From assembly GCA_963707445.1 (NCBI GenBank), contig CAVPPW010000003.1, forward strand, positions 58,052 to 122,051: a stretch of 64,000 bases of DNA. The letters run 5' to 3'. A program made the translations under genes and the position numbers. Of this stretch, positions 56,151 to 64,000 are shown one piece after another (the stretch's first letter is position 1; each line of letters starts with the position of its first letter). The stretch is from JALORV01 sp963707445 (GTDB lineage Bacteria > Pseudomonadota > Gammaproteobacteria > Burkholderiales > Burkholderiaceae_F). The notes beneath the pieces are model-generated. The model was not told the DNA's origin. It saw only the letters and a program-made list of their open reading frames with translations, and did no database searches.

Positions 56151-56638
56151 GGCTGTGCGCCGGCCAGCGGTTCGCCTGCACGCGGCCCCGGCGTCTGCGC
56201 AAAGGCGCTCATCGGTGTGAAGCGAATCGCCTGCACCTGATTCGGCGCCGACTCGAAGATTTTGCGCACCCACGTCTCGGGATAGCCGAGTGGTGCCAGT
56301 TCCGCGACTGCGGCCTCGACGTGCGCCGCGACCTGCGGCCAGTCGCCGTGTTCGAGCGGACCGGGCAGGGCGTCGTCCCCCTTGACCTGCAGTGTGCGAT
56401 GCGTCGTGGGCTCGCTGAAGACCACGGCCACCCGCCGGGTCGCGTGCAGGTCGGCCAGCAGGCGTACCGTTTCGCTCGTGCGCACAAAGACCACGAGTCG
56501 CTGCGGCCGCTCGAGGATCCGGAAGCCGACGCAGCGCACGACAGAGGGAACGTGCTCTACGCTGCACGAAGCCGCGGAGACCATCACCCGCCGCTGCAGG
56601 AACTGCAGCACGCCGGCGTCGAGCACCTCATCGGCCAT
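56147..56638 (-). CDS. PNPOx-like (flavin split-barrel) protein
   Basis: One hundred and sixty-three residues from ATG 56638, the start being placed by the TGAAATG junction with the thioesterase gene. VLQFLQRRVMVSAASCSVEH, RPQRLVVFVRTSETVRLLAD, RRVAVVFSEPTTHRTLQVKG and GDWPQVAAHVEAAVAELAPL mark a PNPOx-related FMN-binding fold. It ends with an overlap into the GAF gene. Role unknown; flavin or F420-like cofactor use is only inferred. Confidence 0.75.
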   Translation of the reverse strand: MADEVLDAGVLQFLQRRVMVSAASCSVEHVPSVVRCVGFRILERPQRLVVFVRTSETVRLLADLHATRRVAVVFSEPTTHRTLQVKGDDALPGPLEHGDWPQVAAHVEAAVAELAPLGYPETWVRKIFESAPNQVQAIRFTPMSAFAQTPGPRAGEPLAGAQP

Positions 56639-56639
56639 T

Positions 56640-57069
56640 TCAACGAACTGCGGCACGGCGCTTGGCCGTGACTTTCTCGTTGAAGCGGGCCACGTCGATG
56701 ATGACCCGCTCGTGCGTGCCTTCAGAGATCAAATCGTGGCCATCGTGCGCGCTCGCCTGGAATCGCACCTTGCGGCCCTCGACCTCGATGACTTCGCAGT
56801 GGACCCGCACAGTAAGGCCCGGCGGCGTCGCCGCAAGATGCGGAGAAGCTCACGTGCGTGCCCAGCGACTGCTCTCGCGGCCAGTCGAGATACGGCTTGA
56901 TCGCAAGCTGGCACGCGCCCTCCATCAAGCCGACCAGAAAGCCGGTCGCAAATACTTCGGGCATCTCGCCGAACTCACGCCATTCCGGATACAGCCAAGG
57001 CACGGTCTTGCTGTCCGGCACGGTGTAATCGAGCACAAAGCTGATGCCGGCCTTGAGGTCGGGGCTCAT
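56640..57069 (-). CDS. FlK-like hot-dog acyl-CoA thioesterase, frameshifted
   Basis: Closely resembles fluoroacetyl-CoA thioesterase FlK. VPDSKTVPWLYPEWREFGEM, PEVFATGFLVGLMEGACQ with Thr42 and Glu50 at the FlK catalytic positions, then after a switch near 56860 SPHLAATPPGLTVRVHCEV carrying the catalytic His, and AHDGHDLISEGTHERVIIDV. Length about 142. The family hydrolyses short acyl-CoA thioesters; fluoroacetyl-CoA as substrate here is not implied. First gene of a four-gene coupled operon with flavin-like and GAF proteins. Confidence 0.85.
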
Positions 57070-57137
57070 CAGGATCCTCCGCGACGGGGATTCTATGGCG
57101 CGCGACTGCGCTTGGCGCACTGGCACAATCGCGCGCA

Positions 57138-58052
57138 ATGCCTGCGCGCCGCCCGCTCGACGCGACCGCCTACGGGCTCATGGTCGTCTGCGCCCTGCTG
57201 TGGGGCCTGCAGCAGGTGACGGTCAAGGTCGGCGCAGCCGGCGTCTCGGTGGTGATGCAGGGCGGCATCCGCTCGCTGCTGGCGACGCTGCTCCTGCTCG
57301 TCTGGGCCGGGGCGCGTGGCATTCCGCTGTTCGGCCGCGACGGCACGCTGGCGGCGGGTCTGGCCGCGGGTCTGCTGTTCGCCGTCGAATTCTTTCTGAT
57401 CTACTTCGGCCTCGCGCACACGTTGGCGTCGCGCATGGTGATCTTCATCTACCTTGCGCCGGTGTTCACCGCGCTCGGACTGGCATGGTGGGTCCCGAGC
57501 GAGCGGCTTGCCCGCGTCCAGTGGCTCGGCGTCGCGATCGCGTTCGCGCGGCATCGTCGCTGCCTTTGCCGACGGGATCAGCGCGGGCGACCGCGAGACG
57601 CTGCTCGGCGATGCTGTGGCGTGCTCGCGGCGCTGCTGTGGGCCGCGACCACGGTGCTGATCCGCGCGACCCGGCTGGCGTCGGCGAGCGCCGAGAAGAC
57701 GCTGCTGTATCAGCTGGCGATCTCGGCGGCCTTGTTGCCGCTCGCGTCCGCTGGCCATCGGCGAGCCGGGCATCGTGCGGCTGGACAGCGTGACGGTCGC
57801 GATGCTGCTCTATCAGGGTGTCATCGTGGCGTTCGCCAGCTATCTCGCGTGGTTCTGGCTGCTGACGCGCTACTACGCGGCGCGCCTGGCGGTGTTCGCC
57901 TTCATCACGCCACTGGCTGGCGTCGCGTTCGGCGTGGTTCTGCTCGGGGAGCGACTGTCGCCGCGGTTCGTCGCCGCGGCGCTGCTGGTCACGCGCGGGT
58001 ATCGCGCTGGTCAACTGGCGCCGGCCGACATGGCACACCGGGCGAGCGGTGA
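57138..58052 (+). CDS. EamA/DMT family transporter, several frameshifts
   Basis: Ten-helix drug/metabolite transporter with two EamA repeats. The first is YGLMVVCALLWGLQQVTVKV, AVEFFLIYFGLAHTLASRMV, IYLAPVFTALGLAWWVPSER. The second follows switches near 57550 (GIVAAFADGISAGDRETLLG), 57625 (VLAALLWAATTVLIRATRLA) and 57755 (DSVTVAMLLYQGVIVAFASY, ITPLAGVAFGVVLLGERLSP). A last switch near 57985 makes the exact end uncertain (GIALVNWRRP). Substrate unknown. It is divergent from the thioesterase operon with 68 bases between. Confidence 0.82.
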   Translation: MPARRPLDATAYGLMVVCALLWGLQQVTVKVGAAGVSVVMQGGIRSLLATLLLLVWAGARGIPLFGRDGTLAAGLAAGLLFAVEFFLIYFGLAHTLASRMVIFIYLAPVFTALGLAWWVPSERLARVQWLGVAIAFARHRRCLCRRDQRGRPRDAARRCCGVLAALLWAATTVLIRATRLASASAEKTLLYQLAISAALLPLASAGHRRAGHRAAGQRDGRDAALSGCHRGVRQLSRVVLAADALLRGAPGGVRLHHATGWRRVRRGSARGATVAAVRRRGAAGHARVSRWSTGAGRHGTPGER

Positions 58053-58086
58053 GGGAGATCAAAGCGCTAGAACGTGTCGGCCAACG

Positions 58087-58111
58087 AAAACGCGGCCCAT
58101 GCTGGCCGCGT
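58087..58111 (-). terminator. Intrinsic terminator of the minor pilin operon
   Basis: On the minus strand, ACGCGGCC pairs with GGCCGCGT around AGCATG, followed by TTTTCG. It lies 21 bases after the pilY1 stop at 58132. Confidence 0.8.
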
Positions 58112-58131
58112 CGCGTTTACCGCGGCAGGAC

Positions 58132-61100
58132 CTAGCGGTCGCGGTTCTGCATGAACCAGTACGAGCGCCGGCGGTTGGCCGGGATCGGGATGTTCGCCCG
58201 ACTCGCCTCGATCGCCGAGTTCTTGTCGTTGGCGCCGCCGATGACGAACGGCACCAGTTTGCCGCGGCCGACGTCGACATAGCCGACGACCGGCGAGGGC
58301 GGAAGGCCGTCGCCGATCAGGTTGTTCGAAGTCGGGTTGCGGCACACGAGCGGCATCTGGTAGGCGCGGTTCTGCGCGCGCGTGCAGAGCGCCGCTGCTC
58401 GGCGGCAGCGGCCGGTTGGTCGAGAAGTAGGTGATGCCGCCGAACGTGATCGGCTGGTTGATGACCTTTTCGCCGTTGGTCGCAAGCGCGTACGAGCAGC
58501 CCTCGGGGTCGCGCCCGGCGGTGTTGGCGGAGGCACCTCGGCGAGACTCGCCTCCGTAATCAGCGACACCGAGGTCGGCTCGCCCTTCGTGACCTTGCGG
58601 GTCCTTGATGACGAAGAAGCGATCGTTCGTCGTCGTCAGCAGCGGCTTCTCGCGGTCGCCGGTGCCCGAAGAGAAGCGCGGTGTAGTTGCGCGTGATCAC
58701 GACGTCCGGCGCGAAGTAGACCTTGCGCGATCCGGTCAGCCGGTCGGTCCGTCGTTCAGCGCGGCGATCTTGGTGATCGCCCACGCGGCCGGCTCGCGCG
58801 GCGTGCCGTGCGGCCTCCTCCATGTCGATGCGGTAGAGCTGCGCCCGCACGTCGACGACGTAGACGCGGTCGACGTAGCCGTCGCCATCCGTGTCGATTA
58901 CCGTCACGTCGGCCGGCACGCTGTAGTCGGTCGGCAGCCAGCCGAGCAGTTCGCCGGTGCGCATGTTCATGATGTAGACGCCGCGGCCGATCGTCGTCGT
59001 GCCGGCCGGCGTCACGTCCTCCGCGTTCGTGTCGTAGCCGCCGCCCATGATCAACACCGGGTCGGTGCGACCCTTGACGCGCGACACGCGCGGCATCGAC
59101 CAGGTCTGGCCGATCGAGCCGTAGCCGCTGAACCAATTGTTGATGCGCCACATCAGGCGCGGCTGGTCAGGGTTGGTGACGTTGAACGCGTAGATGGCCC
59201 GGCCGCCGCGGCGCATGCCGGCGAAGAGCATCACCTCGCCGGTAGTAGGTGTTCTGGTAGGCGCCGATCGGGCCGTCGAAGAAGTATTCGCGCGGGCGTG
59301 CCGAGACGTTGGCCGACGGCGTCGACGGATACCGAACTTCCGGGTCGTTCTCGCGCAGTCGCCGCAGGGAATCGAAGTGCTCAGGCGCGACGAAGCCCCA
59401 CATTTCGCTGCCGGCCCCGCCGCCGGTCTGGTTGCCGTTGATCGCGCGCAGCACGCCGTCGTTGGCGCCGTAGTAGACGACAACACCGCGCGATCCGCCG
59501 TAGTTGATCGCGATCGGACGCGAGTGCAGAACGTCGCCGTGGATCGACGGCCGTACCAGCGCCGCGGTCGGCCGCGTCCGAGCTGGTCCCTGGCGAGCGA
59601 TTCGTTGCCGACGTTACCGGTGGCGACGTTGTCCTCACCGCGCACCCAGTTGATCAGCAGGTCGCGCCCGGTGGTGTCGTCGATGCGCCAGTCCGAACAT
59701 CCATGGCGCCAGTGCACTGTTGGACGTGCTGAAGCGGTAACTGCTGTCGCCGCGGTCAGGTCGATATCGTCACCGCAGCTCCACCCGGACACGTGAACAG
59801 CGGCCGGGTCGCGGCGCCCGAGAAATAGCGCTCGCGCAGCAATTGCGCGATGCCGCCTTTTTCGACCTTCTCACCGTCCGGCGCGTCGCTGCGCGAGATC
59901 TTGCCGCCCGAGGCGGTCTCGACATTGATCCAGAAGCTCGACGGCTTGGTCCAGAAGCTGGTCGCGTCCTTGTCGATGAAGCCGGTGGTCGGGCTGACGG
60001 CGGCCACTCCGGTGGCGTCGGCGAGCTGCAGCGAATCGGCTTGCTGGTCGTAGATGAACTGGTACTGCTTGAGGTTGCCGACCCAGCGCGGCAGCGCGTT
60101 GCCGTCCGGGCGGAACATGCCGATGTAGACCTGGTTCAGATAGGTGCCCTGCGTGTTGGCCGACACCGGCAGGCTCGCCGACGCGAACACGCTGTTCGAC
60201 GCGCGGATCTGGTTCAGGATCTTCGTCATCGCCAGGATGATCTGGTCGCTGTTGGTGGCCTGCTGGTAGAGCCCGCCGCCCTGCTTGGCCATCCAGCGGA
60301 TGTAGTTCGGGTAGTTGCCGTCGCTCGAGGCGCCGGTCACCGCGATCGTGTGCGTCGTGATGTTCTGCGCGCCCTCGAGATTGCCGTCGAGGTCGGCGCC
60401 GCTGTAGAAGAACGCGGCGAACTCGTCGGCCCAGTTCGCCTCGTCCGGGTTGCTGACACTCTCGCGCGACCGGAATGCGATCCGCGACGCTCGGATACAG
60501 CCGCTGCAGCAGCGCGAGCGCGCTGTTGTTGTTGTCCTGCGGCGAGCCGTTGGCGAGGTAGATGATGTGGTTGCGCGCGCAGCCGAGACCGGGCGACACG
60601 TACGTCGTCTTGCTCGGTGTCGTGAAGGCTGCCGGGTCGTTCTTGCCGTTGGTCTTGTTGCCGAGGTAGACTGTGCCACCGAGGAACCACTGGTAGGCCT
60701 CGTAGAACGCGGTGGCGGTCGAGGCGTTGTTGCCCTTGTCGGCGTTGATGCCGAGCTCGCTGATCATCTTTAGCAGCTCGTCCTTGTCGGTCCTGCGTCG
60801 TGACGTTGATGAACGCCTTGCGCGGATAGCCGCTGTCATCCGGCGACTCGTTGAACAGCATCATCGCGAAGTTGAACTGGCTGAGATCGGCGACCGAAAG
60901 GCTGTAGATCAGCTTGTAGAGCGCGCACTTCTCCGCGCCCATCTTCGTGCCTTCCTCCTTGTTCGGCGAGCTGACCTTGACGTTCGCGTTCGTGTCGTCG
61001 CACATCGGCGTCGGTATCGAGGCGCTCCAGTTTGCGGTGTTGTCGAGCATGATCAGCACGTTCGGCCGCAAGCCCTCGACGTTCGGCAGCGAGTAGATGT

Positions 61101-61215
61101 CGATGTCATCGGCCCGCACGCCGGCGCTCCAGAAGAGGGCGGCGGCTGCGAGCGCCGCGGCGAGCGCGGTGGACAGGATTCGATCGTGCAGGGCGAGGCG
61201 GGCAGTCGTCTTCAT
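58132..61215 (-). CDS. pilY1: PilY1: type IV pilus tip adhesin/assembly factor, many frameshifts
   Basis: About 1,020 residues. Signal peptide (ILSTALAAALAAAALFWSAG) then RPNVLIMLDNTANWSASIPT, a von Willebrand-like start. The middle has NYIRWMAKQGGGLYQQATNS and FWTKPSSFWINVETASGGK. The C-terminal propeller has SRGVVVYYGANDGVLRAING, GEMWGFVAPEH-like SEMWGFVAPEHFDSLRRL, GRGVYIMNMRTGELLGWL and the calcium loop DTDGDGYVDRVYVVD. At least eight frame switches occur, clustered between 58390 and 60800. PilY1 primes pilus assembly, adheres to surfaces and can act in surface sensing. The start overlaps the pilX stop. Confidence 0.88.
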
Positions 61216-61770
61216 TGGCACACCGTGTTGAGGCCAACCACGGCGGTACGCATGGTCACGCCCTGGTTGAGGGTGATAGCGGCACCGGTGCGCGCGTCGG
61301 TTGCCCGCGAGCTGATGTGCCACTCGGTATCCGCGCAGAGCGACCCCGCCGGCCCGCCGCCGGCCGGGACGAACCCGGGATTCGATAGCGCCGCGCTGGC
61401 AAAGCAGCCGGCGTCCTGTGTGTTCTCCGGATCGAGATCGTCGATCGCGACGACTCGCGCGCGCAGGCACACCGGCGGCACCGCCAGCGTGGCGACCGCG
61501 TCGGTCGAGCCGTCGCCGTTGAAGTCGCTGTCGACGCGCGCGGCCTGGAAGACGCCCTGCGGATTGCGGGCGAACTCGTCGGTGCTGATGGTCTGCTCGA
61601 TCAGCATCTGCGCGGTCGAGATCACTTCCTGCCGCGCCTGCATGTTGCCGACGATCGTGACGTTGGTCGTGCTGGCGCGCAGGCCGGTCAGCGCCAGCGT
61701 CGACAGCAGGAGCAGGAAGATGATCGCGACGATCAGTGCCGCGCCGCGCTGCTGCGATCGGGGAGTGCAT
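61212..61770 (-). CDS. pilX: PilX: minor pilin assembly protein, frameshifted
   Basis: HSPIAAARRG joins, after a switch near 61740, ALIVAIIFLLLLSTLALTGL, the PilX membrane helix, then RASTTNVTIVGNMQARQEVI, typical of PilX. The mature part has cysteines and VAIDDLDPENTQDAGCF. About 185 residues. It forms part of the priming complex with PilV, PilW, FimT/U and PilY1. ATG 61770 overlaps the pilW stop (TGATG); the end overlaps pilY1 (ATGA). Confidence 0.87.
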
Positions 61771-62802
61771 CAGTCCTCCCTGCGTCCGGCGACGTTGTTG
61801 AGCCGCAGCATCGCGGACAGCAGCCGGCACTTGAAGTTCGCCGGACAAGTCACCGCGTTGTGTCCAGGGCCGAGGTCGTAGACGCCGGGCGAGCGTTCGT
61901 TCGCGCCACCCGGCTCGGTGCTGCGCAGCAGCAGGTGCACGCGCACCGCGACTACGTTGTTCCAGAACGCAGTCGGCGTGGTGCCGCCGGTCACGGTGGT
62001 CAGCAGCGTCTCGGGCGTGCCGTCATTGTTGGTATCGAAGGCGTATTCAACCTGGAAGTCCTCGACGCCCTCGGCCAGCGGCACGACACGTGCGGCTCCG
62101 TCGATGAATTCGAAGCGGCGCAGCGTGCGGATACCGTCCGACGGCGAACACTCGTTGCAGCTCGCCACGTAGTAGACGCGCGCGAAGTAGCGCCGTGCCG
62201 GTGCCAGCACGTGTTGTCACACGCCGCGGTGCGCAGGTTGAATTGCGCGGCGGTGTTCGACACCCGCAGCGGCGCCGGATCGTTGATGCATTGAGAAGCC
62301 TGGACATAGACGTTGCGCACGTCGGCCGCGGCGCCGTTAATGGCGGTCGCGCTCACGCGGCGGATGACGAGGACATCGGTGCCGGGACGCGGTCGGGCAG
62401 GCATGCGATCGCCGGCACGGCGGGGCCCGGATCGTCGTAGCCCAGCAGCTGCGCCGGATAGCGCGGCACCGGCAGACTCGGATCCCAGCCGAGCCGCGTC
62501 ACGTCGATCACGTCCCAGTCGCAGGGGGATGGATCGAGGAACGTCGTGTTCGTCGGCGGCATGAAGCTGCCGTAGAAGCCGGCATGGCGGATGTCGTCGC
62601 CGATGACGTCGGCGGCGAAGCGCGAGTTCTCGGTGAGGCGCGTGATCCGCTCCAGCGCGCTGCGCCCGGCGGTCGACTGGCTGAATACCGTTGCCAGCAC
62701 CGTCAACAGGATCAAGCCGATCGTCATTGCGATCATCAGCTCGATCAGCGAGAAGCCCACGGCCTTCCGGCCCAGGCGTGCGTGTGAGGATGATCCGGTC
62801 AC
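61770..62802 (-). CDS. pilW: PilW: minor pilin, frameshifted
   Basis: Type IV prepilin signal VGFSLIELMIAMTIGLILLT with cleavage before FSLIE. DDIRHAGFYGSFMPPTNTTF is characteristic of PilW. Switches near 62395 (to TDVLVIRRVSATAINGAAAD) and 62215 (to LAPARRYFARVYYVASCNEC) lead to FQVEYAFDTNNDGTPETLLT. About 340 residues. It overlaps pilV upstream and pilX downstream, so the whole set is one operon. Confidence 0.88.
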
Positions 62803-63387
62803 GGTGCGGGATTCAGGTTGCCGATGCGCAGCAGCGTCGTCACCAACCGCCGCTGCGCTTCGTTGCCATAAAGGCCGCGGCCGCAGCCCGACGGAGGGAA
62901 GTTCGGATCGCCGGCGGGGTCACTCGCCAGGCTCGGCCCCTGCCATGACACCGAGATTGCGTAGACGCGGTTAAAAGCGTCGATCTGATAGATGCATCCG
63001 ATGCCCCCGACCAGCATCGAAGCGTTGGTCGCGTTGATGCGCTCGTCGGTACCGGCGATCATCTGTCCCCACTCGCAGCGGTCGCGGTCGACCAATACTG
63101 CAGCCGGATCGCAGCTCACGAGCGTCGGATTGCCGTTGACGTCGACATAGCCGGTGATGCCGGTGTCACCGGTCACGTAGGTGGCGACATTGGCGCGATT
63201 GGCCTCCATCCGCGCGACCATGTCCTGCAGCAGCAGTCTGCGCCTGCGTGCGCTGGTTCGCTTCGGCCTCGGTGACGAATGAGCGCGAGACCAGTCCGGC
63301 GACGCCGAGCAGGCCGAACGCGATCACGACGATCGTGACCATCGATTCGACCAGCGCGAAGCCGGCGGCGAGTTTGCGTTTCGACAT
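62799..63387 (-). CDS. pilV: PilV: minor pilin, frameshifted
   Basis: Prepilin signal AAGFALVESMVTIVVIAFGL with cleavage before FALVE. A switch near 63235 joins DMVARMEANRANVATYVTGD, VLVDRDRCEWGQMIAGTDER and YAISVSWQGPS, ending RRLVTTLLRIGNLNPAP. About 195 residues. ATG 63387 lies five bases after the fimT stop, and the TGA overlaps the pilW ATG. Confidence 0.87.
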
Positions 63388-63392
63388 GATGG

Positions 63393-63886
63393 TCAGACCG
63401 AGCATGCCGTCCTCGTCGAGCGCGACAGACCTGAGGGATCGATCCGCACCAGCCGGCCCGGGATGATGCACCCTGCGGCGGGCAGATCCGGAAATTGTTC
63501 ACGGTGGCCAGCGCCGCACGACCCCCGCCATCGAAAGTCAGTGTGGCCGGAGCGCTGGCGAATCCGATCTGCGCGCTAAGCGCGTCGCGCGAGCGCAGCA
63601 CCTGGTTGCCGGTTACGACCTGCCAGCCCAGGCGCCAGTCGGCGTTGATCGGCTGCACGGTGACGTCGTCGTTGCGCTTGACGGCCTCGCTGCGTGCGTA
63701 GTCGAGATCGGCGACGAGGTCGTACGCTGCGCCGCGGATCGACGTGGATTGATTGAGCCACACGAAGCTCGCGCTGCCGATGCCGGTCAGGACCGCCATG
63801 ATCGCGATCACCGTGACCGCTTCGACCAGCGTGAAGCCGCGCTGCATCTGCTGCGGCCGTCGATGGAGTGGGGTAGGGGCGTACAA
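63393..63886 (-). CDS. FimT/FimU (GspH-like) minor pseudopilin, frameshifted near the end
   Basis: QRGFTLVEAVTVIAIMAVLT is a prepilin signal with cleavage before FTLVE; the leader from 63886 is 16 residues, and ATG 63847 would give a short leader. DLDYARSEAVKRNDDVTVQP, DWRLGWQVV and LTFDGGGRAALATVNNFRIC are GspH/FimT features. A switch near 63455 gives LVRIDPSGLSRSTRTACSV to a TGA at 63393. It is part of the pilus priming complex. Confidence 0.85.
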
Positions 63887-63894
63887 GGCGTTTC

Positions 63895-64000
63895 CTACCA
63901 GCAGCGCGTCTGTGCGGCCGTCTTGTTGCCGGCCTGGTCAATCGTCAGAGGACCGCAGCGGTCGTGCACCTGCGGCCCGATCGGCGTCGGCTGGATCGAG
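63895..64000 (-). CDS. pilE: PilE-like type IV pilin, C-terminal end only
   Basis: The minus strand entering the window reads PIGPQVHDRCGPLTIDQAGN, then KTAAQTRCW and TAG at 63895. The two cysteines and the CG-LTIDQAG-K pattern are the C-terminal disulfide loop of PilE/ComP-type pilins. The remainder lies outside. It is the first visible gene of the minor pilin operon, nine bases before fimT. Confidence 0.75.
   Translation of the reverse strand, partial: SIQPTPIGPQVHDRCGPLTIDQAGNKTAAQTRCW

Noticed and set aside
1..64000. CRISPR arrays, prophage, IS elements, tRNA or rRNA genes
   Set aside because: No regularly spaced repeats, transposase or integrase sequences, or tRNA-like cloverleaf regions were seen in reading both strands.

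Overview
The window is a GC-rich chromosomal segment, most consistent with a betaproteobacterium (Burkholderiales or a near relative). The pointers are a Bug/TctC-type periplasmic binding protein, a LivFGHM-type uptake cluster next to acyl-CoA ligases, a DUF3305/DUF3306-type periplasmic formate dehydrogenase locus, and a fimT-pilV-pilW-pilX-pilY1-pilE minor pilin cluster. I saw no tRNA, rRNA, IS element, prophage or CRISPR array. About half of the larger genes are interrupted by one or more single-base frame changes although the family alignment continues cleanly in the next frame. I read this as consensus (indel) error rather than real gene decay, and give coordinates for the reconstructed genes.

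Layout: (1) 1-4364, accessory enzymes and an ECF42-type sigma factor followed by two YCII/DGPF and two PhnB-like VOC proteins. (2) 4478-9510, a BNR-repeat protein coupled to a MoaD/ThiS-like protein, Ada, a secreted cytochrome c with a GlyGly-CTERM-like tail, and a secreted MBL-fold hydrolase. (3) 9802-23148, DsbA/FrnE, two MFS exporters (one with a MarR regulator), an NTF2-like secreted protein, a TPR-GGDEF diguanylate cyclase, an SDR, a TIR-TM-TPR protein, ChaN, a Bug receptor, an aldo/keto reductase and a small membrane protein. (4) 23379-32804, an acyl-CoA synthetase, a small membrane protein, LivG, LivH, LivM, a binding protein, LivF, a histone-H1-like protein and a phenylacetate-CoA-ligase-like protein. 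These look like one uptake-and-activation unit for an organic acid.

(5) 34350-53973 is the most coherent part, a molybdenum/tungsten formate dehydrogenase island. It holds two MoeA paralogues (one fused to a periplasmic-binding-protein-like domain), the tungstate transporter TupBCA, and a ModE-like regulator with the same kind of binding domain. It also holds MobA, FdhD, DUF3305, DUF3306, a poly-ferredoxin, a TorD-type chaperone, a small Tat peptide, FdhA (Cys form), FdhB, a small lipoprotein, FdhC, a further small secreted protein, a Rieske-like protein and MobB. Together these import the oxyanion, insert it into molybdopterin, add GMP, sulfurate it and assemble the Tat-exported enzyme.

(6) 54258-58052 carries a DUF1289 protein, small ORFs, an EamA exporter and a four-gene tightly coupled operon: FlK-like thioesterase, PNPOx-like protein, PNPOx-GAF protein and a winged-helix-like protein. 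I cannot assign this operon to a described system. (7) 58132-64000 is the minor-pilin operon ending in PilY1, read on the minus strand.
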